Assembly: GCA_021229015.1 (NCBI GenBank)
Contig: CM037777.1
Location: 21,202,110-21,266,109 of the forward strand
Origin: Solen grandis
Taxonomy: Eukaryota; Mollusca; Bivalvia; Adapedonta; Solenidae
Direction: 5' to 3'
DNA: 64,000 bases
Part shown: piece after piece, positions 1 to 10,623 of the stretch
Numbering within the stretch: the stretch's first letter is position 1
How the letters are laid out: the number at the start of each line of letters is the position of its first letter
The notes under the pieces: generated by a model
What the model saw: the letters and a program-made list of their open reading frames with translations, nothing else
Databases searched by the model: none
What the model was told of the DNA's origin: nothing
Translations under genes and position numbers: made by a program

Positions 1-370
1 GAGTGCAAAAAGGGAAATATGGCTTTTTTCAAATCAAAGAGGGGCGTAATTTCCCGGCCTTAGGTCCCAATCAGGCCCAAAACGAAATTGCTGAATCAAT
101 AATTTTTAATATTGTAATAAAGTTTAAGGCAATTGCTTAAAAAGAAGATGTAAGTGAAACTAAGTGAAATCTTTTTTTTTAAATAAAAGTGTCCAATTTC
201 GCTAACGAACTTAGCCCCAGATTTTTATGGTTAAAACATTTTAATAAAGTTTGAAGATGATTGCTCAAGAAATGAAACTAAATGCAAACAAATAATTGTG
301 GACGACGCGGACGACGAAAATTCATCGTCCTAAAAGCTCATCCTGGGACAATGCTCAGGGGAGCTAAAAA
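1..370 (-). mobile_element. Family-A element (pearl/HINE-like), hairpin end, eroded
   Basis: The minus strand carries the end of a family-A element. A GACGACGCGGACGACG-type run at 301-316 is followed by an imperfect hairpin, AGCTCATCCTGGGACAATG then CTCAGGGGAGCT, ending near 370. The body resembles the ~157-bp monomer of the 15-17 kb array, read in reverse, but with many small indels. The element runs off the left edge. Whether the indels are real decay or poor consensus cannot be decided from this sequence. Confidence 0.6.
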
Positions 371-893
371 AAGAGGGGCCATGATGGCCCTAAATACTCC
401 CTAAGAAAATACCTTCAATGCCAAACATTCTTAACAACGTTTGAAATAAAGACCGAGGGGTAAACAGGGGAATCTGAAATTTGATTTAAAATTTTTTTTA
501 ATTCTAGGGCAAAAAAAGTGAAATAAGCCATTTTTTAAATTTCAAAAGGGGGGATAAATTCTGCCTAATGCCAAAAAGCCAAAACAAGATTTATGACACC
601 TAACATTTCCAAAATTTGAAAAAAATTGGTTAAGAAAAAAAAAAATGCTAAAGGGCTTTTAAAAAGTGAAAAAAGCCTTTTTCACAATGAAATGGGATAA
701 ACCCCCGGTTAAAAATCCATTTCACCTAACGCACTAACCCAGATTTTAAAATTTAAAAAATATTTCATGAAGTTTGAAGGCAAAAGCTTAAAAAAAGAAG
801 GCAGAGTGCAAACAAACCCAATTGTGGACGACGGACGGGCGCGGACATTCATCGATCCTTATCTCATCCGTGCACACGGCTAGGGGATAAAAA
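370..893 (-). mobile_element. Family-A element, both ends visible, eroded
   Basis: This starts at 371 with the family's other end (AGAGGGGCCATGATGGCCCT), directly abutting the previous element. It finishes near 893 with a degraded hairpin end (CTCATCCGTGCACACGGCTAGGGG) preceded by a GACGACGGACGGGCGCGGAC run. Internal sequence again looks like the ~157-bp monomer type with many indels. At ~520 bp it is short and has room for only two or three monomers. Confidence 0.55.
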
Positions 894-3257
894 TCAAAAA
901 AAATCTAAGTACCCTGCTCCATTCTTTCATTTTCCCCATTCACGAACTTTTCCCAATGGCACTGAAGTTTTCTTTATTAACATTCAATTGTGACCCATTT
1001 TCAAGAAATTTGCTGATTTTTTGGGGCCCGTTCAAACTTGCTAACACGATGATAACGTGCTCATTTTAGTGGCGTTTTTTGGTATCTGGATAAACACTTT
1101 TTGCAAATTCAGCAACACATGCCATCCTGACAAAGAGAAACCTCCCTTCAGTAGCAAAAAAAAATTTATTTCCTCCCTTTTTTCCAAAATACTTTGTTTT
1201 CATTCAGCACAGTAAAAGGTTTAATAAGATCCGCCTATCAGAACTGAACATCTTCCTATCTTTCCCTTTTAAATAGGCAATTTTTAAAACCTTTCCCGCA
1301 AAAATTGTTCTGCAGGGGCACAACTCTTTCAATTTCTTCATTGGGAACCACCACCTTTGCTTTTCCTCCTCCCCCTAGTATGTGCATTCTAGAGCTTCTT
1401 CACCCCCCTTCTTTTGTAAATGTAGCGAGCAAAAAAAAATCTCTAACCAAGATAAAATGACTAGGTAGGCAAATCGTTTGGTCTGAATTATTTAAAATCT
1501 TTAACTTTTAAATGTGCTTTCACTAGGTAAAATTTTTTGGGGTTGCAGATTTTTCAAGCGATTTTTAAAACCAAAGTTTGTTAGCTTTGATAAATCTCAC
1601 AAATTTGTGCTTGTAGCATTTGAAAATTTTTCAACTCTGAATTTTTCACTTTTCATTTACGACTACAGAAGCCTTTCATTTCCTTTAGTGACCTTAAATC
1701 CTGCATCAATCTCATTTTTGTCCTGTTTTTCGTGTTTTGTCAACTGACCCTATATTTTGTATAACTTCAATCATATCAGATAGATAAGACATTTAACAAT
1801 CTTCAACGTTTTTTCACTGCCCCACGATCCCTAAAATTTTTATCAATAATTTTGCGAGTTCCCTCATTTCAGTCATTACAACTTTACGTATCTCATCCTG
1901 CTTGCCATCTTCATGACGCCTTAGGCAATAATGTCTATATCCAATCAATTTTATGAATATGTCTGTTCTACATATATTTCCCACTTCTCATCCCGGAATC
2001 TATTTAGAATATTTTTAAAATCCTCATCATTGTCTATCTGTTTCATTACTTTTTGTCTGTAGAAGAAGTGGCTTTAAAGCCTCAGGTTTTTTTTGATACA
2101 CATCTATGTTTAAAGAAATATTTATTTCCGTAATATCCATTACAATCAATACAGACCCTGAGATTGTTTTCAACTTAGGTTTGCGTTCCCTCATTTCAGG
2201 TTCTTTACCCTGAGCCTTGTTTCCCCATTATAAATGTATACTCCTTCCTTCCTTTTTTTTTCAAAAATAAATTCTGTACAGATTTAGGCTGTTCAGTATT
2301 TCTTTGATCTCTTCTTCTGCCTTATGCTTCCTTGTAATAGTCTTTTCAGTTTTCCGTTCCGAACCAAAGATTTGCAATATACACAATATCTCTCAGGTTT
2401 TTGAAATGAAATAAACTATATCATTAGTTTTAGGTAATGTATTTATATAATCAAAATATCTTAATTTGCTCTTTGCCTAGTTGGTTTTTGAGAAGGAGAT
2501 TTTTAAGGTTTTCCTTTGGTTGACATGGCAATCAGATTTGTAAATGGAATGCAATGCTATGAGCTAATTGGGTAGAGGATTTTATAAGGATCATTTATGA
2601 AAAGTTTGGTTAAATTTGGCCCACTGTTTTTTAAGAAGTCATTGAATCAGTTGTAGATGAATGGACATCAGTCCATTGATGTCCATCACAAGACCTTCAC
2701 CCAAGCATATGCTTAACTGAGCTAAAAATATTAAATTTTTTTCCTTTCTTTTAAAGTTTACTATTTATTTGATGCCAGAATCAATGTGATAGTTATAAAG
2801 GAAACTTTGATTATTTCCAGAAAGAGAGCCTATATATTGCCAAAAGTACCTTTCCCAAATGAATTTATATCTAGGAGTGTAGCCAAAATCACTGTTTGAA
2901 TTTCAGCCCGCATTCAGGCGATGAATTACATAAAAAATAAATCAAATCTCAACAATTTACTCATACATTAATAAGTTATTACGATTTTAGAATAATTACT
3001 AAATCAAGAAGTTGTCAAAATAAAAACAACATATTAACCACGCGACCATAATGACTTCAAAAAGACAAACATAGGCCACTGCTTACCTTAACGCCTACAG
3101 AAAACAAACCTAAACCACTATTAACTTAAAAAAACAAAAGACTAAAATACAAAGCCAATGATACAAAAGAAAAATAAATCAACGGTCACCTTAATGTCAA
3201 AGAAAAATATAATCAACGGTTAATACAAAAGACAAAAAAGACTAAACATATCTAACT
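894..3257. other. AT-rich stretch without recognised genes
   Basis: No open frame above 77 codons looks like a protein, and no known repeat ends were recognised. A perfect 10-bp inverted repeat (ATGGACATCA, 6-nt loop, TGATGTCCAT) lies at 2661-2686. The phrase GTTCCCTCATTTCAG occurs at about 1858 and again near 2187. The first few hundred bases still look indel-rich. The contig ends at the gap. Confidence 0.6.
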
Positions 3258-3357
3258 NNNNNNNNNNNNNNNNNNNNNNNNNNNNNNNNNNNNNNNNNNN
3301 NNNNNNNNNNNNNNNNNNNNNNNNNNNNNNNNNNNNNNNNNNNNNNNNNNNNNNNNN
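3258..3357. other. Assembly gap, 100 N
   Basis: This is a run of exactly 100 N, which is a placeholder size. Sequence on the left is non-repetitive A-rich DNA. Sequence on the right begins inside a satellite array, so the two sides do not obviously belong together. Confidence 0.99.
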
Positions 3358-4767
3358 GTCATGTGGGGTCAAAAACTAGGTCACAAGGTCAAATCTTAGA
3401 AAAACCTTGTGAACACTCTAGAGGCCACAGTTTTAGCCCAATCTTCATAAAATTTGGTCAGGATATTTGTCTACATGATATCTCGGATGAGTTCGAAATT
3501 GGGTCATGTGGGGTCAAAAACTAGGTCACGAGGTAAATCCTTGAAAAACCTTGTGAACACTCTAGAGGCCACAGTTTTAGCCCAATCTTCATAAAATTTG
3601 GTCAGGATATTTGTCTACATGATCAGGTAAATCTTGAAAAACCTTGTGAACACTCTAGAGGCGAGATCTTTAGCCCAATCTTCATGAAACTTGGTCAGGA
3701 TGTTTGTCTACATGATATCTCAGACGAGTTCGAAATTGGGTCATGTGGGGTCAAAAACTAGGTCACGAGGTCAAACTTAGAAAAACCTTGTGAACACTCT
3801 AGAGGCCACATTTTGCCCAATCTTCATGAAACTTTCAGGATGTTTGTCTACATGATATCTCGTGAGTTCAAATTGGGTCATGTGGGGTCAAAAACTAGGT
3901 CACAGGTCAAACTTAGAAACCTTTGAACACTCTAGAGGCCACAGTTTTAGCCCAATCTCCATGAAACTTGGTCAGGATGTTTGTCTACATGATATCTCAG
4001 ATGAGTTCGAAATTGGGTCATGTGGGGTCAAAAACTAGGTCACTAGGTCAAATCCTTAGAAAACCTTATGAACACTCTAGAGGCCACAGTTTTGGCCCAA
4101 TCTTCATGAAACATGGTCAGGATGTTTGTCTACATGATATCTCGGATGAGTTCGATATTGGGTCATGTGGGGTCAAAAACTAGGTCACCAGGTCAAATCT
4201 TAGAAAAACCTTGTGAACACTCTACAGGCCACAGGTATGGCCCAATCTTCATGAAACTTAGTCAGGATGTTTGTCTACATGATATCTCAGATGAGTTCGA
4301 AATTGGGTCACATGGGGTCAAAAACTAGGTCACCAGGTCAGATCTAAGAAAAACCTTGTGAACTCTCTAGAGGCCACAGTTTTAGCCCAATCTTCAATAG
4401 ATTTGGTCAGGATGTTTGTCTAATTGATATATTGGATGAGTTTGAAAATGAGTCACATGAGGTCAAAAACTAGGTCACCAGGTCAAATCTAAGAAAAACC
4501 TTGTGAACACTCTAGAGGCCTACATTTTTGTCCCAGTCTTCATTAAACTTAATATGAATGATGACTGCATGAATTCCCAGTTGAGTGCAAATTCAGGTAG
4601 GATCAATATGTAGGTCACTTAGTCAAATGTTAGAAAAACACTTTTAGATGCTAGATTTTTTGTAATTATGCCTAACACAGCCATCTTACTCAGGTGAGCG
4701 ACACAGGGCCATCTTGGCCCTCTTGTATTAATCAGGTGAGCGATTCAGGGCCATCATGGCCCTCTTG
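3358..4767 (+). mobile_element. Family-A element with ~145-bp type-B satellite
   Basis: About nine direct repeats of a ~143-146 bp monomer (landmarks GGGTCATGTGGGGTCAAAAA and CACTCTAGAGGCCACA) run from the gap to about 4650. They are followed by the family-A 3' end. That end, with the core CAGGTGAGCGA then CAGGGCCATCNTGGCCCTCTTG, occurs twice in tandem, finishing at 4725 and 4767. The hairpin end of this copy is missing behind the gap. Most monomers carry a direct repeat of AGGTCA spaced by two bases. The short open frames at 3968-4328 are the satellite read through and are not genes. Confidence 0.75.
4037..4050 (+). promoter_or_regulatory. DR2 nuclear-receptor-like motif (one per type-B monomer)
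   Basis: AGGTCA-CT-AGGTCA is preceded by AAACT. It therefore fits the ROR/Rev-erb extended half-site (WAWNTRGGTCA, here 4032-4042) and the RevDR2 layout. Equivalent AGGTCA-NN-AGGTCA sites occur in neighbouring monomers with CA, CG or CC spacers. Binding is inferred from the motif alone. Confidence 0.4.
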
Positions 4768-5578
4768 TTTTATAGTAAAATGAATTCAAATTGCTATTTA
4801 TGGACCGGATTAAAACTTTGACACATTGAAAAATTAGACACATAAAAGTGCATCTCATAATTGATTTTTCGTTTGAATATATAGGTGGAAATGTCCGGAC
4901 TTTCACATAACTTTGGCACAGCATAAATTCTGACTCATCAAAGTTCGCCACATAGAAGATCTACTGTATATGATTATTGTTGTCACATGTAAAAAGAGTT
5001 ATTGTAGTTAAAATTGTTTTATTAAAATTTTGTGTAAATAAGAAATTTAATATATTCAGTTTTCTCGGGTACAATTTAGAAAAACTTGTTTCTTTGCTTG
5101 GATTCAAACTTCCACCATTAGTGTTTTCATCATTTGATTATACATGTCTTCACACAACTCTCTGTAATATTATGCAATGGACATGTGGCCTAATACCATA
5201 CCCAGTCATATTACTTGGCACTGAGCCAACCAGGTCTTGAACTACCCATATGTGCTAAGCATCAAACCTTTAGTAGTGATGAGCACCAAACACAAGATGA
5301 CATATACCAGTCTCATATATACATATGTTGCTTAAAATACAAACGGTTTGTACTATGTGATCAATCAAACCATTCAATATTCGCAACTGCACTTGATACT
5401 GATCAGTCCAGAGAGGATTCATCTAATTCAAGCTAGGGGTTTTGGAGATAAAGAGTGGGAAAGGCTGCATGAAAATGCCCATACTTCTATATATGTTTTC
5501 CTTAGAAAAACAGGCAAGCTAACAAGTGCCAGTAGATCCGGTGGTTGCTCCCGAATCTGCGCTTTGTCTTTTATATAC
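4768..5578. other. Non-coding stretch with a decayed SINE piece
   Basis: No coding signal was seen. At 5160-5262 the sequence follows the body of the tRNA-derived SINE found at 36642-36955, in the same (minus) orientation (landmarks GACATGTGGCCTAATACCA, CCAACCAGGTCTTGAACTAC), but it is strongly diverged. The open frames of 65-87 codons here lack recognisable domains. Confidence 0.45.
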
Positions 5579-5960
5579 AAGTATGAAAAATAACAAAGGG
5601 CAATAACTCCTAAATTATGCAAAATAGTTATGGTTCTTGCACACTGCAGGTCTCCTGATTAGATCTATCTACCTATGAAGTTGCATGTTGATACTTCTTT
5701 CAGTTTTTGTGTTATGCTCCGGACAAAATTTAAGTATAAAAAATATCGAAGGGTAATATCTCTTAAATTATGCAAAACAGAGTTATGATTCTTGTACAGT
5801 GCGTGTCTCCTCATTGAGATCTATCTACCAATGAAGTTTCACGTTGATACTTCTTATAGTTTTTATGTAATTCTCTGAACAAAATTATGACGGAGGGGTT
5901 GGACAGACGGACAAAGCAGCAACTATAAACTAGAGGTCATTCGTCTAAACGAATGATAGG
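5579..5960 (+). mobile_element. Family-J element (~155-bp monomers), hairpin end
   Basis: Two diverged monomers starting AAGTATGAAAAATAACAAAG (5579 and ~5731, spacing ~153) match the array at 54634-55109. The unit ends with a GACGGAGGGGTTGGACAGACGGAC run (5889-5912), then a perfect 7-bp hairpin CATTCGT-ctaa-ACGAATG at 5938-5955. The run-plus-hairpin end is like that of families A, F and G. Confidence 0.55.
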
Positions 5961-6042
5961 ACTTTCTGCAACCTGTCTTAATGCAAAATGCAGGAGATAG
6001 AAGTTTCATGTAATGACTCACCTCTGGTAGTATTTAATGTTC

Positions 6043-6735
6043 ATGCTGAACAATTGGCATTATAGTCCGCGAAAAATAAGCGTTTAGTTACGAAGAAAAA
6101 AAAATAAGTAGTAGTAGTAGTAGTAGTAGTATGCTTATGACATCATATAACGTCTCGACTATAAAATATATTAAGAAAATATGCAGAACTGCAAATTTGA
6201 AGAAAATCTGATTATAAATGGCGACTGTAGATCGACAACACCATTTTTCACTATTTTTAGCTCTGACGTCACGTGACGTCATAGGGTGCTGAAAATTCTT
6301 TTATTCAAAAGCGCATACTTTACTGTCATAACTCTGAAATTTTCATTATTCTGAACAACTGGCATCATGTCGAAATCATTGCCCTAAAATGAAAATTAAG
6401 TGGTATGCTTATGACGTCCTATGACGTCAAGATTCAAAATATGTGTAGAAATGCTGCAGAACTGCAAACTGTGTAAGTTTCAACTTTCTATCTCATCCTG
6501 AAGCTCTTCAATCCTAAAATGAAATTTTTGGTCCTATGTTCGAATCTTACATCAGCCACAGAACTTTGGTTTTTCGGAATTTCGGTAAGCTGGCAGGATA
6601 TGCACACCTTAGTTTCCAGATGTACCATCTGTGAAAATTTGAAGAAAATCCGACCATAAATGACAGCTGTAGAGCGCGAACACCATTTTTCACTATTTTT
6701 AACTGTGACGTCATGTGACGTCATAGGGTGCTGAA
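6043..6735. repeat. Tandem repeat of two CRE-rich units
   Basis: Two related units begin with CTGAACAAYTGGCAT (6043 and 6352) and end with a pair of TGACGTCA sites followed by TAGGGTGCTGAA. In the first unit the pair forms the 18-bp palindrome TGACGTCACGTGACGTCA (6264-6281). In the second it is at 6706-6723 with one base changed between the sites. A (TAG)n microsatellite sits at about 6107-6131 in the first unit. No protein-coding signal is visible. Confidence 0.65.
6264..6281. promoter_or_regulatory. Paired CRE palindrome
   Basis: Two full TGACGTCA CREB/ATF consensus sites start exactly 10 bp apart and together form a perfect palindrome with CACGTG (E-box core) in its centre. No gene start is visible nearby, so function is inferred from motif identity alone. 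Confidence 0.35.
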
Positions 6736-7189
6736 GATGCTATTGTTCAAAACCAAACATGACCCATTTTCAAACTCATCCAAGATATCATGTAGACAAA
6801 CACCCTGACCAAAACTGTTGCTTCTAGATTGTTAACAAGGTTTTTCTAATATTTTCTAAGATTTGACCTAGTGACCTAGTTTTTGACCCAACATAACCCA
6901 TTTTCAAACTCATCCGACATAGCATAAAGACAAACTTTCTGACAAAGTTTCATGAAGATTGAGCCAAAAATATGGCCTCCAGCATGTTCACAAGATTTTC
7001 TAAGATTTGACCTGGTGACCTAGTAGTTTTTTCCCCAATGTGACTCATTTTCGAACTCATCAAATGTATCATTCTTAGATTTGACCTGGTGACATAGTTT
7101 TTGACTCAATATGACACTATTTCGAACTCATTCGAGATATCATGTAGGCAAACAGCCTGACCAAGTTTCATGAAGATTGGGCCTAAAGT

Positions 7190-8083
7190 CACTGGCTGGG
7201 AACACGTGACCTAGCGCGCACCTGTTAGAACGCGACGAAAAGGTAAACAAACCGTGTTTTTCGTTATTTTCACTTTAAATCAGTACGAATTTTTTAAAAA
7301 GAAGTAGCCTATAAAATAACCACGTGTCTGTAGATTCTTTAAATGTATAGAATGCACACATTTACTTATTATTTAGTCCATAATTGCTGATCAAAAAATC
7401 GAATCGGGGATGCAGCACGCATGAAAGTTCTAAAACTGCATAAGAAAAAGATGCTGTGCGCATACATATTTAGATTATTGAAGATATTTCAGTAATATTC
7501 AATGCTTTCTCACCAATATCACTTGTAAAATGATAATTTATATGCCACGAAAACATATAGATTTCTTTTTGTAGAATATGCACAATAATCGTTATAATTT
7601 GCAAATATTGGAAAGATGCAGGACGCATGAATTTTACCAAGATGATGCAGGACGCATAAAAATTGACAAACATTTTTGGTGATTAAATATTGTGTTGAAA
7701 TATTTTCCACATTATATTTCACAGGCATCTGTCACCAAAATGGCCGAGTCCGCTGAATCAAGCAGCATGAATACTGGTAATTTATCATTTTAATTATGAA
7801 TAATAACAATTTATTATTTTATAGAATTCTGATTCGTTTGAATAAATACCCAGCTTACCTGTCTGCTCAGTGTTCGTGGTGAGCGTTTTTGATTGTCCGA
7901 ATTGATCTAATCTTTTTAAATTCATGTCTCACAAGCCAACCCACCGGAATAACATTTGTTTAAAATAACTAGCATGTACTTATAACATGATTAAAAGTAA
8001 ATAATTAACAATATTTGTGTATTTATTTCCAAAAAGCTTGCACTGTTTCATATTCGTTTTGTCTTTTAGAACGCCACATCTGT
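7190..8083 (+). repeat. Left terminal inverted repeat (894 bp)
   Basis: This pairs with 10624-11517 over its whole length; a position x in one arm corresponds to 18707 minus x in the other. Identity breaks after ACATCTGT at the inner edge. The arm contains a short coding exon with a splice donor (7740-7776) and an intron ending in TTTTAG at 8069. The arm is therefore partly genic as well as structural. Confidence 0.9.
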
Positions 8084-8500
8084 TCCGCCTGTGGAAAGGA
8101 CTATGCCTGTGTCCAAAACTTGCAGGAGCATGTAAAGTACATTCATAATAAATTGAAGGGTAAATACCATTGCTGTGGATTGTGGTTTCGTCGCTCCTGT
8201 CAATTGCAGCGACACATATATGCGAAGCATAATCTCACTAAGGAGTTCACCTGTGACGTATGCAACAAAAAGTTCGGGTTGCAAGTTGATCTAAGGAGGC
8301 ACATTCGAAACCACACTAAGGCTTACCCGCATTCGTTGTGAAGAATGCGGCCAGGGATTTGAAAGCAGGCAACGTCTAGAGGACCACAAGGGAATACATA
8401 CGGCTGCCCCACCTGCCCACCAATGCCCGATGCCTGAAGAACTTCCGATTCAAATCTAACCTCCCGCGGCATATGAAAACACATGGTGAAAAATGAATCA
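7740..8500 (+). CDS. Spliced C2H2 zinc-finger gene inside the transposon
   Basis: Exon 1 (7740-7776) encodes MAESAESSSMNT plus one base and ends at a GTAATT donor. Exon 2 begins at 8070 after TTTTAG, and the join restores a GAA codon in frame with ERHICSAC. The product carries C2H2 fingers. Finger 1 is CX2C..HX4H. Finger 2 is degenerate, lacking a correctly spaced second Cys. Finger 3 (CDVCNKKF..HIRNH) is canonical. Finger 4 (CEECGQGF..HKGIH) needs a frame change at about 8326-8340, and finger 5 (LKNFRFKSNLPRHMKTH) needs another at about 8425. A TGA follows GEK near 8500. These breaks may be true decay or sequencing indels. It is probably a DNA-binding protein, either element-encoded or captured. 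The link to transposition is inferred. Confidence 0.6.
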
Positions 8501-8599
8501 TAAGTAAATATTTAAATTTGTTTATAATTATTTTAATTTACAGCTATTCTAAGAGCAATGGACAAACTGTGGATTTAGTTGTGCCGATTTTTTCCTCAT

Positions 8600-9120
8600 A
8601 TTAGCTTATCTGAGCACAAAGTGCTCTATGTTAGCTTTTGCAATCTGCTGTTGTCCGTCGTCCGTCCGTCGTCAATTATTTCTTTTAAACAATATCTCCA
8701 CCTAAACCGCTGAACACAGATCTTAGATATTTGGTGTCTTATGGGTGTCTACCAAGTTTGTACAAATCATGATCATAGGGCTCACTGGCTAAAATAGGGA
8801 AAATTTGAAGAAAAAAAAACTATTTCTCAGAGACCATAAGGCCTAGAGCTAGGATATTTAGCATATAGCATTGCCATTCAGATGTCTACCTAGTTTGTAC
8901 AAATTATGACCTTTGAGTCAAATTTGGTCACAGCACAAGGCTCACTTAATTTTACATAGGCTTACATATAGAATATCTTGTATAGTACCAACTGAATTGC
9001 AATATATATCTGTATGTTTTTTATGATTATGTTTTCTGTATAACTATGCTATGAAAGGCAATAATGGTCAGGCAGCAATATTCCTCAGGTGAGCGATTCA
9101 GGGACATCGTGACTCCCTTG
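8600..9120 (+). mobile_element. Short complete family-A element without satellite
   Basis: It begins TTAGCTTATCTGAGCACAAAG then TGCTC (hairpin end) followed by GTCCGTCGTCCGTCCGTCG. It ends CAGGTGAGCGATTCAGGGAC, ATCGTGACTCCCTTG at 9120. At ~520 bp this is one of the few copies with both ends and no tandem array. It lies inside the long-inverted-repeat transposon, so it is younger than that interior or travelled with it. Confidence 0.7.
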
Positions 9121-9276
9121 CTTAACATAAAGTATATGTTAAGGTTCTATTCAACCATATTGTGTATTTGAAGTGATAAGGTTATAGTCACTCAGGGAGC
9201 CCGGGCGTGTTCCAGTATATTTGTTGTTTTTTATGTTATATTTTTTTTGTATACAAGGGTTCATAACACGTCTGAC

Positions 9277-9694
9277 ATACTGGTCAGTGACTTAGTGAGC
9301 ATGTAATAGAAAGTAAAAAAACACAGTGTTTTTCGTTATTTTCTATTTTGATCAGTATGATTTTGTAAAAAGATGTAGCTTTTAAAATGACCATATGTCT
9401 GCGGTGTCTTTAAATGTAAAGAATGCAAACATATACTTTGTATTTCGTCCATAATCGCTGATAAAAACATCGGTAACCTCGGTAACTTTCATGCTGCATC
9501 CCCGATTGGATTTTTTCATCAACGACTATGAACGAAATGCAAAGTAAATACATGCATTCTATATATTTGCTGAAACAGCAGATATACTTTTACAGGCTAC
9601 TTCATTTTATAAAACCATACTGATTAAAAGAGAAAATGAAAAAAAAAAAAAAAAACTCCAAGGTGTTCCCTCTGTCATATAGTCTAAGCTGGTG
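9277..9694. mobile_element. Diverged miniature fold-back relative of the 4.33-kb transposon
   Basis: The segment 9277-9465 follows the outer part of the left arm (TGTTTTTCGTTATTTTC, GCATGCTGCATCCCCGATT context). The segment 9480-9694 follows it in reverse, ending AGCTGGTG, which resembles the reverse of CACTGGCT. The two halves form an imperfect inverted repeat of ~190 bp each. This looks like an older MITE-sized member of the same family, nested in the larger copy. Confidence 0.55.
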
Positions 9695-9712
9695 TTGAAC
9701 TCATACTATTGC

Positions 9713-10030
9713 TGTGATTTTATATGATTAATGATGTGATTTTTTTTTTGTTTTTATCGTTTTTCATGATATAAAGTTAATCATTCGTGATATTTACTGT
9801 CAATATGGTGTGAACACCTTCATAAATTTTCATAGAGACAGTGGTCGATCTCTTATTGTGTCTGTGATTTTATATGATTAATGATGTGATTTTTTTTGGT
9901 TTTTGTTTTTATCGTTTTTCATGATATAAAGTTAATCATTCGTGATATTTACTGTCAATATGGTGTGAACACCTTCATAACTTTTCATAGAGACAGTGGT
10001 TGATCTCTTATTGTGTCTGTGATTTTATAT
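9713..10030 (+). repeat. Tandem duplication, ~150-155 bp unit
   Basis: The phrase TGTGATTTTATATGATT recurs at 9713, 9863 and 10018. The first two units are near-identical and the third is partial. The unit is AT-rich and has no coding signal. From here to the right arm (10624) nothing else was recognised. Confidence 0.75.
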
Positions 10031-10623
10031 GATTTATAGTGTGATTATTTTGTGATTTTTGACATTGTTGAATTAATTCATGAATTTATCTCAAATAAAT
10101 GTGCAATTAACATTCAATGATGTGTTTACTCATGTACATAACCAAGTACATTATATCATCTTCATCCTTATTGTGCCATAATACATTTTGTGTGTGTTTC
10201 TTCTTTTTGATAATAAATTTCAAAGCAAATATATTTTAGACTTTTTTATTCACATTCTTTCATAGTTTTCTGCGTTACATTATAACGTGCAAACTAAAGA
10301 AAATTCTTTTAATATCTTCAGTTTGACTAAATTAAGCCAGTTGTCCGCTTTTGGTTGTTTTTGGGTTTAATACCACATTGGCTGCCTATATCAGTTTAAC
10401 TCACGTAACAGTATGTCTAAAAGCGTTCCTAGATGCATAAGTAGTTACTTTACTCAACAAGCATCTTCTAATGTACATGTACATCAGCTCAATAGAACAC
10501 TACATTTTAAGTAATATCCATGCGTAAATTATGATGTAGAATATATAATCAAACATTCAGCACACTTTATTTCGTTTCGATTTGTAGGAGCCAAGTTTAA
10601 CGTGCAGTCAACTTTTTCATATT

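Noticed and set aside
7470..7728. Two overlapping minus-strand frames (and mirrored 10979-11237)
   Set aside because: They are AT-rich shadow frames within the inverted repeat, appearing twice only because the arms are identical. The supported coding exon there is on the other strand (7740-7776).
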